Of a DNA stretch of 64,000 nt, positions 62,025 through 64,000 are shown one piece after another. Every line of letters starts with the position of its first letter. Positions within the stretch are counted from its first letter, which is position 1. Source of the stretch: Calditrichota bacterium (GTDB lineage: Bacteria; Calditrichota; Calditrichia; Calditrichales; J004); NCBI GenBank assembly GCA_013112635.1, contig JABFGF010000007.1, positions 62,001 through 126,000 of the forward strand. Reading direction: 5' to 3'. A program made the translations under genes and the position numbers. The notes under the pieces are model-generated. The model was not told the origin of the DNA. It was given only the letters and a program-made list of their open reading frames with translations, and did no database searches.

Positions 62025-62246
62025 ATGATGCCACCGGAAACAGAAGATAATGTCGTGGATGTGTCACTCAAGCATATAGTTTTGGCCTTTGGCGGTATTC
62101 TTTTTGGCACCGCCGTTGTGGGCACAACCATTGTGCTGGTACGTGACCATATCCGCTTCAAACGGCAGAAGTCATTTTTTGACAGCTTCAGCAACCTGAT
62201 AAATTCCATTACCAATATTGGAGGAAATAAATGGAAAAAAGAGTAG
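62025..62246 (+). CDS. Small single-pass membrane protein, 73 aa
   Basis: Acidic N-terminus (MMPPETEDNVVD), a transmembrane helix (HIVLAFGGILFGTAVVGTTI) and a basic cytoplasmic-type tail (RDHIRFKRQKSFFDSF). Starts 5 nt after the previous gene; a longer frame begins inside that gene and is not used. Not recognised. Confidence 0.5.
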   Translation: MMPPETEDNVVDVSLKHIVLAFGGILFGTAVVGTTIVLVRDHIRFKRQKSFFDSFSNLINSITNIGGNKWKKE

Positions 62247-62365
62247 ACGGATATTTTATCAGCAATGATGAAGTAAACAAAGGCAAGAGGATACTTACAT
62301 ATGTAGGGATTGGAACAATTGCCTGGAAAGTAATGCGCTTCATAATTGCATCACCGGTGAGATAA
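62231..62365 (+). CDS. Very small protein, 44 aa
   Basis: Overlaps the previous gene by 16 nt, with GGAGG just upstream inside it. Contains a hydrophobic stretch ILTYVGIGTIAWKVMRFIIA that could cross or lie on the membrane. Not recognised. Confidence 0.4.
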   Translation: MEKRVDGYFISNDEVNKGKRILTYVGIGTIAWKVMRFIIASPVR

Positions 62366-62368
62366 GCC

Positions 62369-62623
62369 ATGGCCACAAAGTTGAGATTTAATGTTAACTC
62401 ACAGGCAATCGCCAAAACAGCCAGCCTGATCTCCAACAGCGTTTTATTAACAGCAAACGCATACCTGATTGGAACAGGCTTTGCCAACAGCTTTCGCGAG
62501 CAGAAAACAATGAGCCGCAACCAGAACCTGCAATTGACAGCTGAGATTGCCACATCCATTGCTTCACTCACCAGGGTAATTACCGACACCCTCAACAAGC
62601 ATAATAACAATGAGAGCGGTTAA
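62369..62623 (+). CDS. Small helical protein, 84 aa
   Basis: Ala/Ser/Thr/Asn-rich, two weakly hydrophobic helices (IAKTASLISNSVLLTANAYL and AEIATSIASLTRVITDTL). Starts 3 nt after the previous stop and overlaps the next gene by 14 nt. Not recognised. Confidence 0.45.
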   Translation: MATKLRFNVNSQAIAKTASLISNSVLLTANAYLIGTGFANSFREQKTMSRNQNLQLTAEIATSIASLTRVITDTLNKHNNNESG

Positions 62624-63119
62624 GTACTACCCGCCCGAATCCCGTCGCTACCTTCAGCAGAACCTACAATGCATCTACTGTGGAAATACCACAGCTTTCT
62701 TCATCGATCTCAAGCTCAGGCACCAGGTCATTATTCAAAGTGACAACTCCATTCTTGTTGAACCATCCAAAACAACAGAGAAAGTCTTTCATTCCATTGC
62801 TACCAATATGGATATGGTTTTGGATAATGACAATGAAGTGATCAACTGCGCTAATTGTAAGAATCCCGGTGTAGACCGTCAGGAACGCCTGCTGGACTAT
62901 TGCTGGCAAGTGGGTTGTCCCGGCTGTGATGTCTGCGGCAGCTATATAGATAAGGAAGATCTTATTGAGACCTGCACAGAATGCCTCAGGGAAAACAAAG
63001 GAAAAATCGAAGAGGAAGACTGCGCTTATCAATGCATGTATTATGATAATGGTCTTGAAGCAGTACGCAGGCATTACGAGATGACATTGGAAGAGTTAAA
63101 GCGGGATGCGGGTTATTAG
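62610..63119 (+). CDS. Cysteine-rich putative zinc-binding protein
   Basis: A 169-residue protein with several cysteine pairs: CIYCGN, CANCKNPG, CPGCDVCG, CTECLRE and CAYQC. It likely holds two or more zinc ions. No catalytic motif is seen. Last gene of the small-gene run, ended by a strong terminator. Confidence 0.55.
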   Translation: MRAVKYYPPESRRYLQQNLQCIYCGNTTAFFIDLKLRHQVIIQSDNSILVEPSKTTEKVFHSIATNMDMVLDNDNEVINCANCKNPGVDRQERLLDYCWQVGCPGCDVCGSYIDKEDLIETCTECLRENKGKIEEEDCAYQCMYYDNGLEAVRRHYEMTLEELKRDAGY

Positions 63120-63127
63120 CAGACGAC

Positions 63128-63162
63128 AATGAGGACTTAGTTTAATCGAGTCCTCATTTTTT
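63128..63162 (+). terminator. Rho-independent terminator
   Basis: Perfect 10-bp stem AATGAGGACT (63128-63137) / AGTCCTCATT (63149-63158), then Ts to 63162. Confidence 0.8.
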
Positions 63163-63164
63163 CT

Positions 63165-63312
63165 GGTGATACAAGAAATAATTATCCACTAATTTCACGA
63201 ATTATCACGGAAAAGAAAAACTATAAAAGTTATTGAAAATCCGTTGAGCGAATTGTGCGAAATCTACGGATAAAAAATCAGTGAAAATCCATGTCTATCC
63301 GTGGTTAAAAAA
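63165..63312. repeat. Dispersed-repeat-like non-coding sequence
   Basis: The spacer between the Cys-rich gene and the methyltransferase-like gene contains phrases such as TTATCACGGA and GTCTATCCGTGGTT, a near-repetition of cacgga / ccgtgg patterns that occur as dispersed repeats in many genomes. I see no gene here. Confidence 0.3.
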
Positions 63313-63328
63313 AAGCGAGAAAATTAAA

Positions 63329-64000
63329 ATGCTGAAAACGACAAAGGATAAAAAGGGATGGTTATTACCCTACCTGGTTTCACTAGACCTGATGTTCTAT
63401 AAAAGGTGGGATTACTGGCTGAACATATGTAGCAAAAACATGATTCCGGAAGAACCTATTCCTTATATTGAGTTCCATCCCATCCATGAGTATCCCAAAA
63501 AAGAAGTGCAGAAGAATTTAAAGGATTGCCTGAAAGAAGCAGCTTATCAGCTCTCCCATCCGTTACATAGTTTTGTGGACTGGATACTGTGGGGTTTCAA
63601 TTATGGAAAAGAATTTCCTGTTGGCGTTACTGAGAAGATTGATGATTATTGGTACCGTACGTTTAACCTGGGATTGTTTTACAGGGAACCGGCCGACCAT
63701 TGGCCCGATCTGGCCATGGATGTGATGGGAAAGAATAACCCTCTCGGATTCTTTGCTACGCCAGGTGCTGTTGTTGAGATGATGGTCAAGATGCAGTTTG
63801 GTGGAGAGCCAAGCCACGAACATAAAAATAAGAGTGTTCTTGATCCGTGCTGTGGAACAGGCGGCATGCTGCTCTTTGCTTCCAACTATTCATTGAATCT
63901 ATTCGGCCAGGACATCTCGCTATTGCTGACCAAGATAGCTATGATCAATGCCTTCATCTATATGCCCTGGATGGTTTCCAAACCAAAACATTTAAGTATA
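63329..64000 (+). CDS. N6-adenine DNA methyltransferase-like protein (partial, runs off the window)
   Basis: 224 residues are visible and the frame stays open to the last base. After an N-terminal helical region comes FFATPGAVVEMM and the SAM-binding motif LDPCCGTGGM, typical of HsdM-type N6 methylases. The NPPY motif would lie beyond the window. It might belong to a type I-like restriction set, a replication or defence gene of the element, or a stand-alone methylase. Confidence 0.75.
   Translation, partial: MLKTTKDKKGWLLPYLVSLDLMFYKRWDYWLNICSKNMIPEEPIPYIEFHPIHEYPKKEVQKNLKDCLKEAAYQLSHPLHSFVDWILWGFNYGKEFPVGVTEKIDDYWYRTFNLGLFYREPADHWPDLAMDVMGKNNPLGFFATPGAVVEMMVKMQFGGEPSHEHKNKSVLDPCCGTGGMLLFASNYSLNLFGQDISLLLTKIAMINAFIYMPWMVSKPKHLSI

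Larger units (their letters stand above)
32391..64000. mobile_element. tRNA-Phe-integrated element carrying a replication-like module and a BREX island (right end not seen)
   Basis: Starting at the tRNA 3' end the gene content changes to integrase, excisionase, unknown small proteins, primase-helicase, repeat arrays and then phage-defence genes. The integrase gene ends 70 nt from the tRNA and reads toward it, the usual arrangement for tRNA-targeted elements. I did not see a second copy of the tRNA 3' segment in the window, so the far attachment site is likely beyond 64000, or the element has lost it. The interval may contain more than one insertion: an excisionase remnant at 61120 hints at an older neighbour. 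The limits are therefore inferred. Confidence 0.65.

Noticed and set aside
62101-62120. TTGGCACC-N4-TTGT, resembling a sigma54 promoter
   Set aside because: It lies within the coding sequence of a small membrane protein and no gene starts at a suitable distance; I treat it as chance.

Overview
The window looks like part of a low-GC chromosome from the FCB side of the bacterial tree, closest in style to Calditrichota or Ignavibacteriota. The main evidence is a secreted amylase ending in a NYPNPFNP-type type IX secretion sorting domain, several outer-membrane beta-barrels, frequent start codons without a strong Shine-Dalgarno site, and an HPr kinase followed by only EIIA and EIIB of a mannose-type PTS. 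This placement is inferred from gene content; no rRNA is present to confirm it.

Positions 1-32390 are an ordinary chromosomal backbone: a thioredoxin-like fragment, a large GH13 amylase, YceI, UspA, a short RecQ, a very large SLC12-like transporter fused to a P-loop NTPase and overlapping an MscS-like channel, Tpx, a sodium:solute symporter, a Cys-rich EGKCG-repeat secreted protein, GlcD/GlcF, a HolC-like protein, a UvrD helicase carrying an inserted DEDDh exonuclease, RecJ, Smg, TopA, and the operon xer-hpf-hprK-EIIA-EIIB. It ends at a tRNA-Phe(GAA) gene.

From the tRNA to the window end the sequence is accessory. A tyrosine integrase and an excisionase lie beside the tRNA 3' end, as in tRNA-targeted integrative elements. 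A replication-like module follows: a strong promoter with an attenuator-like leader, a small zinc protein, a primase-helicase fusion, a pair of hairpins with a conserved core and independently matched arms, and 32-nt direct repeats. A NYN-cold-shock RNase-like gene comes next. No second copy of the tRNA 3' end was seen, so the right end of the element is probably outside the window.

Positions 41.2-61.1 kb hold a type I BREX phage-defence island with unusual parts. The order is coiled-coil PD-(D/E)XK protein, vWA protein, brxA, brxB, brxC, pglX, a HEPN-like gene, pglZ, a brxL whose C-terminus is an MITD1-like MIT_C domain, a PD-(D/E)XK protein, an RtcR-like CARF-sigma54 activator, another PD-(D/E)XK protein and a truncated uracil-glycosylase-like gene. 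A well-spaced sigma54 -24/-12 promoter and an 18-bp palindrome lie just upstream of the first gene. I infer that the element's own CARF-domain activator switches on its defence operon, perhaps in response to RNA damage or a nucleotide signal. This control circuit and the MIT_C-BrxL fusion are the most interesting things in the window.

The last 3 kb hold a broken excisionase remnant, a run of very small, tightly packed genes with membrane segments, a Cys-rich protein and the start of an N6-adenine methyltransferase-like gene. They may belong to the same element or to a second one.
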